A stretch of DNA of 64,000 bases from Oxalobacteraceae bacterium UBA6018 (GCA_002428015.1 DIZW01000078.1:1-64000), one strand, 5' to 3'. Shown: positions 54,378-63,583, counted from the stretch's first letter. Translations and numbers: made by a program. The notes: a model not told the origin generated them from the sequence alone.

Positions 54378-56771
54378 ATGCAAGCTAGCGAACCCGTCGC
54401 GCGCGCCGCATTCTTGACGGACGCCGCCGGAACCGTCCTGACCTGGAGCGACGCCAGCGAACGCATGTTCCAGTGCGAGGCCGGCGCCATCGTCGGCCAG
54501 CCGATCGCCAGCCTGCTGGCGGGCGAGGCGCGCCAGGAATGCCTGCGGCGCTGGCCGCGCCTGCCCCACGACACCGAAGCGTTGCGCGTGCGCATCGCGC
54601 GCCCGGACGGATCCACCGCCTACGCGCTGCTGACCCTGGTGCCGCAGCACGACGCCCACCGTCACGGCGGCAACTGGGTGGCCTTGTTTTCCACCCTGAC
54701 CGAGCGCGTGCTGTCCGAAAGCGACATCGTGGGCCAGATCCCGCTGGCGAGCGTCGTCGATGTGTTGGCGGGCACCTTCTACGTGCTCAACCGCGACGGC
54801 GGGTTCGTGCTGTGGAACCGGCGCCTGGAGCAGGTCGCCGAGATGGACGCGCGCGAGCTGGCCCGCGCCAACGCGCTCGACATGTTCGACCAGGCCGAAC
54901 GCGCGGTCGTCGCCGACAGGATCCGCCGCGTGTTCGAGCACGACGAGGAAGTGCTGATCGAAGCGAACTACCGCAGCAAGACCGGCAAGCGCACCCCCTT
55001 CCTCATGTGCGGCACCCGCATCGCCTGGCGCGGCGTGCACTACCTGTGCGGCATGGGCCTGGACACCTCCCGGAGCCACGCGCAGCAAGCCCAGCTGCGC
55101 CTGCGCGAGCGCGCCCTGCACGCGGCCAGCAACGGCATCGTCATCGCCCGCTGCGAGGACGGCGACAATCCGATCGAATACGTCAACACGGCGTTCGAGC
55201 GCATCACCGGCTACAGCGCGGCCGAGGCCTTGGGGCGCGACTCGCGCTTCATGGCCGCGCCCGGGCTGGACGAGGACGAGCGCAACGCCTTGCGCGAGGC
55301 CATCCGCGCGCGCCGCGACGCGCGCGTGGTGTTCCGCAACCAGCGCAAGGACGGCGCCATCTTCTGGAACGACCTGGCCATCACGCCCGTGCAGGACGAG
55401 AGCGGCCGCGTCACCCATTTCATCGGCGTGCTCACCGACGTCACCGCCGCCAGACAGCGCACCGCCGACCTCGAGCACGAGGTCAACCATGACGCGCTGA
55501 CCGGCCTGGCCAACCGCAACCTGATGTGGGACCGGCTCGAGCAGGCCATCCACTTCGCCCAGCGCAACAAGACCATGGTGGCGGCCGTCATGGTGGACCT
55601 GGACGGCTTCAAGCAGATCAACGACACCTTCAGCCACGAGGCCGGCGACGCGGTGCTCACCGCGTTCGCCCGGCGCCTGCAGGCGGCCGTGCGCGACAGC
55701 GACACCGTGGCACGCCTGTCCGGCGACGAGTTCGTGCTCATCCTGGCCAACCAGCCGTCGCTGCGCTTCACCTCGCGCATGCTCGAACGGCTGCGTGTGA
55801 ACATGTCCGCGCCGGTGCCGTTCGAGCGCGCCGACATCCCCGTGGCCGCCAGCATGGGCGTGGCCGTGTTCCCGCACGACGGCAGCAGCGCGTTCGAGCT
55901 GGTGCGGGCCGCCGACGCGGCCATGTACCACGCCAAGGCCTGCGGCAAGCACGACATCCATTTCTATTCCGACGACATGCGCGCCACCTCGGAAGCGAAA
56001 CTGCAGCTCGAAGACCACATGCGCAGCGCGCTCGAACGCGACGAGCTGTTCATGCTCTACCAGCCGCGCTTTTGCACGCGCAGCGGCCGCATCGTCGGCA
56101 TCGAAGCGCTGCTGCGCTGGCGCCATCCCGAGCAGGGGGTGCTGCTGCCGGCCAGCTTCCTTCCCGAGGCCGAGGACAACGGTTTGATCGTGCCGATCGG
56201 CAAGCGCGTGCTCTACCAGGCCTGCATGCTGCTGCGCGAGCTGCGCGCGCGCGGCATGCCGAACCTGGTGGTGTCGATCAACACCTCGTTCCGCGAGTTC
56301 AGCCAGGAGCATTTCGTGTCCCACGTCGCGCAGCGGCTGCGCCAGTTCGCCCTGGCGCCCGATTGCCTCGAACTGGAACTCAAGGAAGACCATCTGCTGC
56401 GCAACCTGCCGCTGAGCAGCGTCGTCGCCGCGGAAATGAACTCGCTGGGCCTGCGCCTGGCGGTCGACGACTTCGGCGCCGGCATGACCTGCCTGCCCTA
56501 TCTGCACACCCACCATGTGGCCCACGTCAAGATGCACCGCGACGCGCTGCACACGGTCGGCAACGGGGCCGGCGACGGCGAGCTGGCCAAGACCCTCATC
56601 GACATCGGCCACAACCTGCATATCGGCGTGGTGGCCCAGGGCGTGGAGACCTTGACACAGCTGAACTTCCTCAAGGCCAACGGCTGCGATGAAATCCAGG
56701 GCCGTTACATTAGCGATCCGCTCACGGGCGACGCCCTGCAGCGCCTGCTCTCGAGCGCCCAGACGATCTGA
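54378..56771 (+). CDS. PAS-PAS-GGDEF-EAL protein with altered catalytic residues
   Basis: 797 residues from the ATG at 54378; the in-frame TTG at 54333 is less likely. There is no membrane helix. Two to three PAS domains (about 10-130, 135-235, 245-360), GGDEF (about 370-525) and EAL (about 540-790) are in order. The cyclase motif is SGDEF (448-452). The EAL domain keeps Glu576 (EALLRW), DDFGAG and the Gln of IQGRY. However, the EGVE motif reads QGVE (Gln754 for the proposed general base, Glu757 kept) and K-I-D reads K-M-H. Phosphodiesterase activity may be lost or reduced, leaving a cyclase or a c-di-GMP receptor. Confidence 0.9.
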   Translation: MQASEPVARAAFLTDAAGTVLTWSDASERMFQCEAGAIVGQPIASLLAGEARQECLRRWPRLPHDTEALRVRIARPDGSTAYALLTLVPQHDAHRHGGNWVALFSTLTERVLSESDIVGQIPLASVVDVLAGTFYVLNRDGGFVLWNRRLEQVAEMDARELARANALDMFDQAERAVVADRIRRVFEHDEEVLIEANYRSKTGKRTPFLMCGTRIAWRGVHYLCGMGLDTSRSHAQQAQLRLRERALHAASNGIVIARCEDGDNPIEYVNTAFERITGYSAAEALGRDSRFMAAPGLDEDERNALREAIRARRDARVVFRNQRKDGAIFWNDLAITPVQDESGRVTHFIGVLTDVTAARQRTADLEHEVNHDALTGLANRNLMWDRLEQAIHFAQRNKTMVAAVMVDLDGFKQINDTFSHEAGDAVLTAFARRLQAAVRDSDTVARLSGDEFVLILANQPSLRFTSRMLERLRVNMSAPVPFERADIPVAASMGVAVFPHDGSSAFELVRAADAAMYHAKACGKHDIHFYSDDMRATSEAKLQLEDHMRSALERDELFMLYQPRFCTRSGRIVGIEALLRWRHPEQGVLLPASFLPEAEDNGLIVPIGKRVLYQACMLLRELRARGMPNLVVSINTSFREFSQEHFVSHVAQRLRQFALAPDCLELELKEDHLLRNLPLSSVVAAEMNSLGLRLAVDDFGAGMTCLPYLHTHHVAHVKMHRDALHTVGNGAGDGELAKTLIDIGHNLHIGVVAQGVETLTQLNFLKANGCDEIQGRYISDPLTGDALQRLLSSAQTI

Positions 56772-57069
56772 GCGGCGCCGCCCAGCGGCCGCCCGGCCCA
56801 CCTCCCCGCGCACCACGACCTTCCATTGCCCGATGGTCTGACCGGCCCGGCGGCCAGGCCGAGGCACGTCCCCACGCGCGCCACGACCTTCCATTGCCCG
56901 ATTTGCGCGGCCTGTCGCAAATTGCTCGCCAGCGCGCCCCGCTTGGCATAAAGTTGCAGGATTCCAAGAAACCGGCTGGGCCGGCAGCTTGGCCCATGGC
57001 GGGCGTCGCGGTACACTCGCCGTTTTCAACGCACTCGACGGGCTGCCCCCCGGCCATCACGGACCACTT
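56772..57069. other. 298-bp gap with a 22-bp direct repeat
   Basis: No gene. A 22-bp sequence (CCACGACCTTCC followed by ATTGCCCGAT) occurs at 56813-56834 and 56881-56902, period 68 bp, with further similarity on each side. Promoter signals for the downstream kinase were not identified. Confidence 0.6.
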
Positions 57070-58344
57070 ATGCACGCCAGGCGCTCCACCCACCACTCCT
57101 TGAGCGCGCTGCTGGCCGGGCTGCAGCGCGGCTTCGACGCCACCGCCACCTGGGTCACGCAATTGTCGTGGTGGAAGTTCTTCCTGTTTGCCGCCGTCAC
57201 CCTGATCGCCGCCACCATCCTGCAGAACGAGTTGTTCTCCGGCTCCCCGGACGAGATCGTGGTGCGCTCCGACAAGCCCAGCCGCAAGTCGCCCGACACC
57301 AATATCACGATCGACGACAGCGGCATCCACTTCAATCCGCGCAAGCTGGCGCGCGCGCCGGGCGCGCCGGCGCTGCCGCCGGTGCCGGCAGTGGAGGCCC
57401 CGCCCGCGCCGCCGGCGCCGCCTGCCATGGACGCCGCTGGTGTGCCGCGGGCGCCGCCCCCGGCCACCGCGCTCGACAGCAACGGCGAGATCCACATCGA
57501 CCTGCCGCCCCAGGTCGGCGAGGAATTGTCGAACGCCATCGAAACGGCCGTCGAAAACAAGGCCGAGGAGAAGGTCACGCGCTACCACAAGCAAGCCTCG
57601 ACCTGGTTCAAGAGCTTCGTCTCGCTGCTCGTGCTGGCCCTGTTCGCCACCAAGGCCCTGGTCGGCGGCAAGAAGCGCGCCGAAGCCGAGACCCAGACCG
57701 CCAACGCCGCCGCCGAGCGCGCCTCCATGCTGCGCCAGCTGTCGGAAACGCGCATGCAGATGATGCAGGCCCAGGTCGAGCCCCACTTCCTGTTCAACAC
57801 CCTGGCCTCGGTCGAACACCTGATCGAGACCAATCCGCCGCGCGCCTCGGCCATGCAGCGCAGCCTGATCCAGTACCTGCGCGCGGTGCTGCCGCAGATG
57901 CGCGACAACGCCGTCGTCACCAACCTGGGGCGCGAGGCCGACATGGTCAAGGCCTACCTGGACCTGCTCAAGATGCGCATGGAGGAGCGGCTCGAGGTCG
58001 AGCTGCGCATCCCGGAGGCGCTGCGCGACGCCGCCTTCCCGCCGATGATGCTGCAATCGCTGGTCGAGAACGCCATCAAGCACGGCCTCGAATGCAAGCC
58101 CGAGGGCGGCCACCTGAAGATCCGCGCGGAGGTGGCCGGCCTGCACCTGCGCGTGACCGTCAGCGACGACGGGGTCGGCTTCGGCGTCATGCCCAGCGAC
58201 GGCACCGGCCTGGGCCTGCCGACCATCCGCGAACGGCTCAAGCTGCTGCACGGCGACCAGGCCCAGCTGCATATCGCGCCCAATTCGCCCAGCGGCGTGA
58301 TCGCCACCATCGACGTGCCCTTCCAGCGGACCCGCCGCGATTGA
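57070..58344 (+). CDS. LytS/AlgZ-type sensor histidine kinase
   Basis: 424 residues from MHARRSTHHSLS. Two membrane helices (about 33-55 and 178-199) enclose a Pro/Ala-rich periplasmic segment with the two related strands TNITIDDSGIHFNP and NGEIHIDLPP. The cytoplasmic part is a His_kinase (PF06580) domain with His239 in VEPHFLFNTLASVEHL, followed by an HATPase (LVENAIKHGLE, SDDGVGFG, GTGLGLPTIRERL). The LytTR regulator starts 63 bp downstream, forming a cognate pair. Confidence 0.92.
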   Translation: MHARRSTHHSLSALLAGLQRGFDATATWVTQLSWWKFFLFAAVTLIAATILQNELFSGSPDEIVVRSDKPSRKSPDTNITIDDSGIHFNPRKLARAPGAPALPPVPAVEAPPAPPAPPAMDAAGVPRAPPPATALDSNGEIHIDLPPQVGEELSNAIETAVENKAEEKVTRYHKQASTWFKSFVSLLVLALFATKALVGGKKRAEAETQTANAAAERASMLRQLSETRMQMMQAQVEPHFLFNTLASVEHLIETNPPRASAMQRSLIQYLRAVLPQMRDNAVVTNLGREADMVKAYLDLLKMRMEERLEVELRIPEALRDAAFPPMMLQSLVENAIKHGLECKPEGGHLKIRAEVAGLHLRVTVSDDGVGFGVMPSDGTGLGLPTIRERLKLLHGDQAQLHIAPNSPSGVIATIDVPFQRTRRD

Positions 58345-58407
58345 TTGATTGATAAAACCGCCGATTCGTTGAATAATTGACACTTAACGTTGAACCTGCC
58401 CCGGACC

Positions 58408-59175
58408 ATGCCCACCGCTATCATTGCCGACGACGAGAGACTGATGCGCGACCAGCTGCGCCTGCGCCTGAACCAGGCCTGGCCCGAATTGCAGGTCGTC
58501 GGCGAGGCCAAGAACGGCGACGACGCGCTCGAACTGGTCGATCGGCTCAAGCCGGACCTGACCTTTCTCGACATCCGCATGCCGGGCAAGAACGGCATGG
58601 AAGCGGCGCGCGAGATCGGCGCCAAGAGCCAGATCGTGTTCGTCACCGCCTACGACCAGTACGCGGTGGAGGCGTTCGAGCGCGGCGCCATCGACTACGT
58701 GCTCAAGCCGCCGGAGCTGGCGCGCCTGCAGGTGACGGTGGAGCGGCTCAAGGGCCGGCTCGGGCAGCCGCGCGCGGCGGCCGTGGTGGCCGACAGCGTC
58801 ACCGCCATGCTGTCCCAGCTGGCCGAAAAGATCGCCGCCCCCAAGCCGGCCTACCTGCAATGGATCCAGGCCAGCATCGGCCAGGACCTGCGCATGATTC
58901 CCGTCGAGGACATCCTGTTCTTCCGCTCCGACGAAAAATACACCTGCGTGCAGACCGAGAAATTCGAGGCGCTCATCCGCAAGCCCGTGCGCGACCTGGC
59001 CGAGGAACTCGACCCGGCCCTGTTCTGGCAGATCCACCGCGCCACCCTGGTCAACGTCAACGCCATCGAGGGCGTCACCCGCGACATTCGCGGGCGCCAT
59101 CTGGTGCTCATCAAGGGCAAGCCGGACAAGCTCGAAGTGAGCCGCAGCTTCTTGCACTTGTTCAAACAAATGTAG
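58408..59175 (+). CDS. LytTR family response regulator
   Basis: 255 residues from MPTAIIADDERL at 58408. Receiver with Asp55 (FLDIRMPGKNG) and conserved Lys in VLKPPE, then a LytTR DNA-binding domain (about 160-255: EDILFFRSDEKYTCVQT ... HRATLVNVNAIEGV). It is AlgR-like in layout and is partnered with the LytS-type kinase upstream. Targets are unknown. Confidence 0.93.
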   Translation: MPTAIIADDERLMRDQLRLRLNQAWPELQVVGEAKNGDDALELVDRLKPDLTFLDIRMPGKNGMEAAREIGAKSQIVFVTAYDQYAVEAFERGAIDYVLKPPELARLQVTVERLKGRLGQPRAAAVVADSVTAMLSQLAEKIAAPKPAYLQWIQASIGQDLRMIPVEDILFFRSDEKYTCVQTEKFEALIRKPVRDLAEELDPALFWQIHRATLVNVNAIEGVTRDIRGRHLVLIKGKPDKLEVSRSFLHLFKQM

Positions 59176-59291
59176 GCGCCATGCGCGCGCCTGCATGCCC
59201 GCTTGTGCCGCATCAAGCTACACCCTCCACGGTGCCGCTATCCTCAAGGTTGATCACGCATTCGCGTGTTCGCAAACGGCAGGCGCGCTCC

Positions 59292-60521
59292 ATGACACTC
59301 AAGCGTTCTTCCCGCTACCGCAGTTGGGGCCCAGTGATGTTCGTGCTCGGCTTCGTCGGCGGCCAAATTCTATCGCGCGCCATGACAACCAACCGCTGGC
59401 CCCGTTTCGCCCGCAGCCACAGCCGGGACATCATCCACAACGCCAGCGAAGCGATCATCTCCACCGACGACGCCCACACCATCGTGCTGGCCAACCCGTC
59501 GGCGGCGGCGATGTTCTCGACCACCATCGAGGCCATGCAGGGCAGCGCCCTGGCCAGCTTCATCTCGCCGCTGCCGGCCACCACGGCCGAGCCGGGCATG
59601 GCCTTCTTCGGCGACGGCGCCGGCCGCGTGGGTCGCCGCGCCACCGACTACGCCGTCACCGGCGTGCGCGCCAGCGGCGCCACCTTCCCGCTCGAGGGCT
59701 CCATTTCCAGCATGGTCGAGGACGGCCGGCCCGTCTACACCATCATCCTGCGCGACGTCACCGAGCGGCTCCAGGTCCAGGAGAAACTGTCGCGCTCGCA
59801 CGCGCAGCTGCGCCAGCTGTCGGCCGCGCTGCAAACCGTGCGCGAGGAAGAACGCGCCCACATCGCGCGCGAGCTGCACGACGACCTGGGCCAGCTGCTC
59901 GCGGCCCTGCGCATGGACCTGACCTTGCTGCAGAAGGCGGCCGTCGGCGGCGCCAGCGGCGAGCGCCTCATCAACACCATGGAAGAGAACCTGTTGACAG
60001 CGATCACCTCGCTGCGCCGGATCGCCACCAACCTGCGTCCGCGCGCGCTCGACGAAGGCGGCCTGTTCTTCGCGTTGCAAGGCCTGCGCGACGAGTTCGT
60101 CGAGCGCCACGGCATACCCTGCGCCCTGTTCGCCGACGAGGCCGAGCTGCGCCTGGACGACGCGCTCAGCACGGCGATCTTCCGCATCGTCCAGGAGGCG
60201 CTGACCAACATCGCGCGCCATGCCGGCGCCTCGCATGTGACCATGTACCTGTACCGGCTCGACGGCCAGCTGCTGATCTCGATCCGCGACGACGGCAAGG
60301 GCATCAACGCCGCCGACATGGAAAAAGCGCAGTCCCTGGGCCTGATCGGCATGCGCGAGCGGGTCTGGGGGCTGAACGGGGAAATCACGGTCAGCGGCGA
60401 CGAGCCGCCCGGCACCAGGATCGACATCGTGCTGCCGTTGCCCGAACACGGCGCCGACGACGCGTCCGACGACGAGCAGGGCGAGCGCCTGCGCACGGGC
60501 TCGCGCGACGCGCCCGACTGA
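59292..60521 (+). CDS. PAS-containing HisKA_3 (NarL-type) sensor kinase
   Basis: 409 residues from MTLKRSSRYRS. One weak N-terminal hydrophobic segment (VMFVLGFVGGQIL), a PAS domain (about 45-165), then HisKA_3 with His196 in ARELHDDLGQLL and an HATPase with EALTNIARHAGA, IRDDGKGI and LGLIGMRERV. Kinases of this type phosphorylate NarL/LuxR regulators, but none is adjacent, so it is an orphan. Confidence 0.9.
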   Translation: MTLKRSSRYRSWGPVMFVLGFVGGQILSRAMTTNRWPRFARSHSRDIIHNASEAIISTDDAHTIVLANPSAAAMFSTTIEAMQGSALASFISPLPATTAEPGMAFFGDGAGRVGRRATDYAVTGVRASGATFPLEGSISSMVEDGRPVYTIILRDVTERLQVQEKLSRSHAQLRQLSAALQTVREEERAHIARELHDDLGQLLAALRMDLTLLQKAAVGGASGERLINTMEENLLTAITSLRRIATNLRPRALDEGGLFFALQGLRDEFVERHGIPCALFADEAELRLDDALSTAIFRIVQEALTNIARHAGASHVTMYLYRLDGQLLISIRDDGKGINAADMEKAQSLGLIGMRERVWGLNGEITVSGDEPPGTRIDIVLPLPEHGADDASDDEQGERLRTGSRDAPD

Positions 60522-60824
60522 GCCGGGCGCCAGCGGAAGGCACCATCAGGCGCCGGCGCGCCGTCCGGTTAGTGCCTTCCGATGCACTTGCCCTTCACGG
60601 AGCGTGTTGTGCGGGCCGCGCTTTTCCCTATTCCGTGTTGATCCTTCGGCCGCAACGCCCGCGTTCGCCAACACGCATCCTCGCCCTTCGCAGGAAATGT
60701 TTGTGGCAATCTCGCAACATGCCCCTTTGTCATCAACCTGACATACTGGCTGGCTATACTCCTCCTCGTTTTGTTACAACCACCGCTGATAACAACCTTG
60801 TTGAAGCAAATTTTTGGAGAAGTC
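60522..60824. other. 303-bp region between kinase and porin
   Basis: No gene. GGAAGGCAC (60535-60543) and GTGCCTTCC (60572-60580) are 9-bp inverted arms just after the kinase stop and may terminate it. The AT-richer end (60700-60824) probably contains the porin promoter; TATACT at 60755-60760 is a possible -10 box without a well-spaced -35. Confidence 0.45.
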
Positions 60825-61835
60825 ATGCAACGTAAAATCATTGCGGCCGCCCTGTTCGCGTCCTTTCCACTCATCGCCGCGGCGCAATCGAGCGTCACGA
60901 TCTACGGTATCGCCGACGCGGCTATCGCCCGCGAAGATAACGGCGCGGCGAATGGCGCGCGCACCGTGGTCAACTCCGGCAACATGTCGGGCAGCCGCAT
61001 CGGTTTCAAAGGCGTCGAAGACCTGGGCAATGGCCTGAAAGCCGTGTTCACCCTGGAAGCTGCAGCCAACCTCGACAACGGCACCACCGACTCGGCATTC
61101 TTCGGCCGCCGCTCGGTCGTCGGTCTGCAGGGCGACTTCGGTTCGGTGCTGTTCGGCCGTGAATACTCGCCAGTGGCCGACATCGCGGCGGTGACCGACA
61201 TCACCGGCCAGGGCCTGTATGGCAGCAACCTGAACGCCTTCGGCACCGGTCGCCTGACCCGCCGCATCAGCAATTCGGTGAACTACAAGTCGAACTCGAT
61301 CAGCGGCTTCCAGTTCGGCGCCGCCTATTCCGCCGGCGAAACCACCACCGGCCCATCGCAGAACCTGAAAGGCATCTCGGGCGCGTACACCAACGGCCCT
61401 GTGTACCTGGGCGCCGCTTACCAGACCTACACCCGCGTCAGCAGCGGTGACGACAAGGAAATGATCGTCGGCGGCGGCTTCAAGTTCGCCGACTTCGACG
61501 TGCGCGCCAGCTACATGCGTGCCGATCCTGACGGCGCCAACAACAAGTTCGAGCAGGCTGACCTGGGCGCGTCGTACACCATGGGCGCCAGCAAGTTCTT
61601 CGTGAACCTGCAACAGAACAAGCTGGAAACCGGCGCCAAGGGCAACGGCTTCGCGCTCGGCTACAGCTACTCGCTGTCCAAGCGCACCAACCTGTACGCC
61701 GCTTACGCAACCCTGCGTAACAACAACCTGGCCACCTTCGGCATCAACGCCGCAGCCACCAACGTGACCCCGCCGGCTACCGCGCCGGGCGCCGATCCAA
61801 AAGCCCTGTCGCTGGGCCTGCGTCACTCGTTCTAA
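60825..61835 (+). CDS. Gram-negative porin (general trimeric porin)
   Basis: 336 residues; GGAGA at 60816-60820 precedes the ATG. Signal peptide cleaved near IAAA-QSSVT. The sequence begins SSVTIYGIADAAI and has the typical betaproteobacterial porin text GSRIGFKGVEDLGNGLKAVF, FFGRRSVVGLQGDFGSVLFGREYSP, and ends in LSLGLRHSF with the C-terminal Phe needed for outer-membrane insertion. Codon choice is unusually uniform compared with its neighbours, as for a highly expressed gene. Confidence 0.95.
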   Translation: MQRKIIAAALFASFPLIAAAQSSVTIYGIADAAIAREDNGAANGARTVVNSGNMSGSRIGFKGVEDLGNGLKAVFTLEAAANLDNGTTDSAFFGRRSVVGLQGDFGSVLFGREYSPVADIAAVTDITGQGLYGSNLNAFGTGRLTRRISNSVNYKSNSISGFQFGAAYSAGETTTGPSQNLKGISGAYTNGPVYLGAAYQTYTRVSSGDDKEMIVGGGFKFADFDVRASYMRADPDGANNKFEQADLGASYTMGASKFFVNLQQNKLETGAKGNGFALGYSYSLSKRTNLYAAYATLRNNNLATFGINAAATNVTPPATAPGADPKALSLGLRHSF

Positions 61836-61856
61836 GCACCTGCAGCCTGCCACACC

Positions 61857-61890
61857 AGCCTTTCCCGTGCGCGGGAGAGGCTTTTTTTTC
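61857..61890 (+). terminator. Rho-independent terminator of the porin gene
   Basis: AGCCTTTCCCG (61857-61867) pairs with CGGGAGAGGCT (61872-61882) across a TGCG loop, with one non-Watson-Crick pair, followed by eight T residues. Confidence 0.92.
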
Positions 61891-61893
61891 GCC

Positions 61894-62544
61894 TTACTTC
61901 AGCCTGCAGGTGAGCAGCCAGTAGTACTCCAGCCGCACGATCTTGATCTCGCGCACGGCCGACGCCAGCTTCTTGCGCAGCGCGCTGTCCGACGGATAAT
62001 TCTTGGTCAGTTCAAACCGCTCCCCATCCGCCGCCTGGCGAATCTGGTACGTATTGCCCTGCAAGTCAGTGCGTGCGACCGTCTCGCTGCTGCCGTCGAC
62101 AAACGCGTCGTCCAGCAGCACCAGCAGGATGTCCTTGCCGACCCGCGCCTTCAGCTGGGCCAAAAACGTTTCCTGGTCTTCGCGCTTGATGTGGGACCAC
62201 CAGAAGCCGATGAACACGGCCGTGAACTCGCCCAGGTCGTCCGGCAGCGCGAAGGCGTCGGCCACGCGCAGGCTGACCTTGTCCCCGGGCAGGGAGCGCA
62301 GGCGCGCCATGGCGATCATTTCGGGGTTGATGTCGGTGGCCACCACGCGCTCGGCGCTGGCGGCCATGACGGCGCTCCAGTAACCGGTTCCGCAGGCCAG
62401 CTCGAGCACGGTGTGGCCCTGCACGGCGGCGGCGACATGGGCGAGCATGGCGGCCAGGTCGTCCTGGCGCTCCGGTTTGTCGTAGACGCGGTCGTGGTTG
62501 GCGGCGCTGCGGGCGTAAAACTGTGCTGCTTGTTCGGTGATCAT
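61894..62544 (-). CDS. Class I SAM-dependent methyltransferase
   Basis: 216 residues from MITEQAAQFYAR. SAM-binding motif I is VLELACGTGYWSAVMA, followed by VVATDINPEMIAMAR and RVADAFALPDDLGEF. The C-terminal part has KREDQETFLAQLKARV. Substrate unknown. It starts two bases after the cysB stop and is almost certainly cotranscribed with cysB. Confidence 0.88.
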   Translation of the reverse strand: MITEQAAQFYARSAANHDRVYDKPERQDDLAAMLAHVAAAVQGHTVLELACGTGYWSAVMAASAERVVATDINPEMIAMARLRSLPGDKVSLRVADAFALPDDLGEFTAVFIGFWWSHIKREDQETFLAQLKARVGKDILLVLLDDAFVDGSSETVARTDLQGNTYQIRQAADGERFELTKNYPSDSALRKKLASAVREIKIVRLEYYWLLTCRLK

Positions 62545-62546
62545 AA

Positions 62547-63488
62547 TTACAATTCGTAGGTTTCTTTGGTGCCGCTCATGGCCGACTCGACCATCTTGCG
62601 GGTCAGGCTGGGCGCCAGCAGTTCGATGAAAGTATAGATGTAGCTGCGCAGATAGGCGCCCTGCTTGACGGCCACGCGCGAAACGTTCATGCCGAACAGG
62701 TGGCCCACCGAAATGGCGCGCAGGTTGCGGTCGCGTTCGGGGTCGAAGGCCATGCCGGCGATGATGCCGATGCCCATGCCCAGTTCGACGTAGGTCTTGA
62801 TGACGTCGGCGTCGATGGCTTCGAGCAGCACGTCCGGCTTGAGCCCGCGCAGCTCGAAGGCGTGGTCGATCTTGCTGCGCCCGGCGAAGGCGCTGTCGTA
62901 GGTGATCAGCGGGTGGGTGGCGATCTCCTCCAGCGAAACGGCCTTGGACTTGAGCAGGGGATGGTCGGGCGGCACCACCAGCACGTGTTCCCACTGGTAA
63001 CATGGCAAGGTGATCAGGCCGTCGCTGGCCGCCACCGACTCGGTCGCGATGCACAGGTCGGCCTGGTCGCGCTGGACCATCTCGGCGATCTGGCGCGGAT
63101 TGCCCTGGAGGAGGGATAATCTCACCTTTGGATACTTGAGCATGAACGCTTGCACCACCTTGGGCAGGGTGTAGCGGGCCTGGGTGTGGGTGGTGGCGAT
63201 GGTGAAGCTGCCGCTGTCCTGGGCCGCGAACTCCTTGCCGATGCGTTTCAGGCTGTCGATCTCCTGCATGATCAGCTCGACCGAGTGCAGCACCAGCCGG
63301 CCGGGCTCGGTCAGGCCGCGGATGCGCTTGCCGTGGCGGGTGAAGATATCGACCCCGAGTTCCTCCTCGAGTTCGATGATGGCCTTGGACACCCCCGGCT
63401 GGGAGGTGAACAAGGCCTTGGCCGCGTCGGTCAGATTGTAGTTTTGACGCACCGCTTCGCGAACAAAACGTAATTGATGGAGATTCAT
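62547..63488 (-). CDS. cysB: LysR-type regulator CysB
   Basis: 313 residues from MNLHQLRFVREAVRQNYNLT. The N-terminal winged HTH carries ALFTSQPGVSKAIIELEEELG; the effector domain has TIATTHTQARYTLP, LSLLQGNPRQIAEMV and YVELGMGIGIIAGMAF, characteristic of CysB/Cbl. It activates sulfur assimilation genes in response to N-acetylserine/O-acetylserine. It is divergent from cysI. Confidence 0.93.
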   Translation of the reverse strand: MNLHQLRFVREAVRQNYNLTDAAKALFTSQPGVSKAIIELEEELGVDIFTRHGKRIRGLTEPGRLVLHSVELIMQEIDSLKRIGKEFAAQDSGSFTIATTHTQARYTLPKVVQAFMLKYPKVRLSLLQGNPRQIAEMVQRDQADLCIATESVAASDGLITLPCYQWEHVLVVPPDHPLLKSKAVSLEEIATHPLITYDSAFAGRSKIDHAFELRGLKPDVLLEAIDADVIKTYVELGMGIGIIAGMAFDPERDRNLRAISVGHLFGMNVSRVAVKQGAYLRSYIYTFIELLAPSLTRKMVESAMSGTKETYEL

Positions 63489-63535
63489 TTCCGCATTTCT
63501 TCTAAAGATTCTGTAAATTAACGCCTTACGCCATT

Positions 63536-63583
63536 TTATAAGAATGCTTATGCCAATCGCGCATATAAGCAAATAAATTCTTA
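63536..63583. promoter_or_regulatory. Nested inverted repeats between cysB and cysI
   Basis: TAAGAAT (63539-63545) and ATTCTTA (63577-63583) enclose GCTTATGC (63546-63553) and GCATATAAGC (63561-63570). The dyad lies 51-95 bp upstream of cysB in an AT-rich region, a suitable place for CysB autoregulation. TTTGGAATAAGG just beyond (63588-63599) is another AT-rich candidate half-site. CysB binding is inferred. Confidence 0.45.

Noticed and set aside
58363..58376. Second MITE copy (14-nt match GATTCGTTGAATAA) before the LytTR regulator
   Set aside because: Only 14 bases match the MITE arm; there is no GTGTCCTGAG end and no second arm, so chance or a tiny remnant is as likely.
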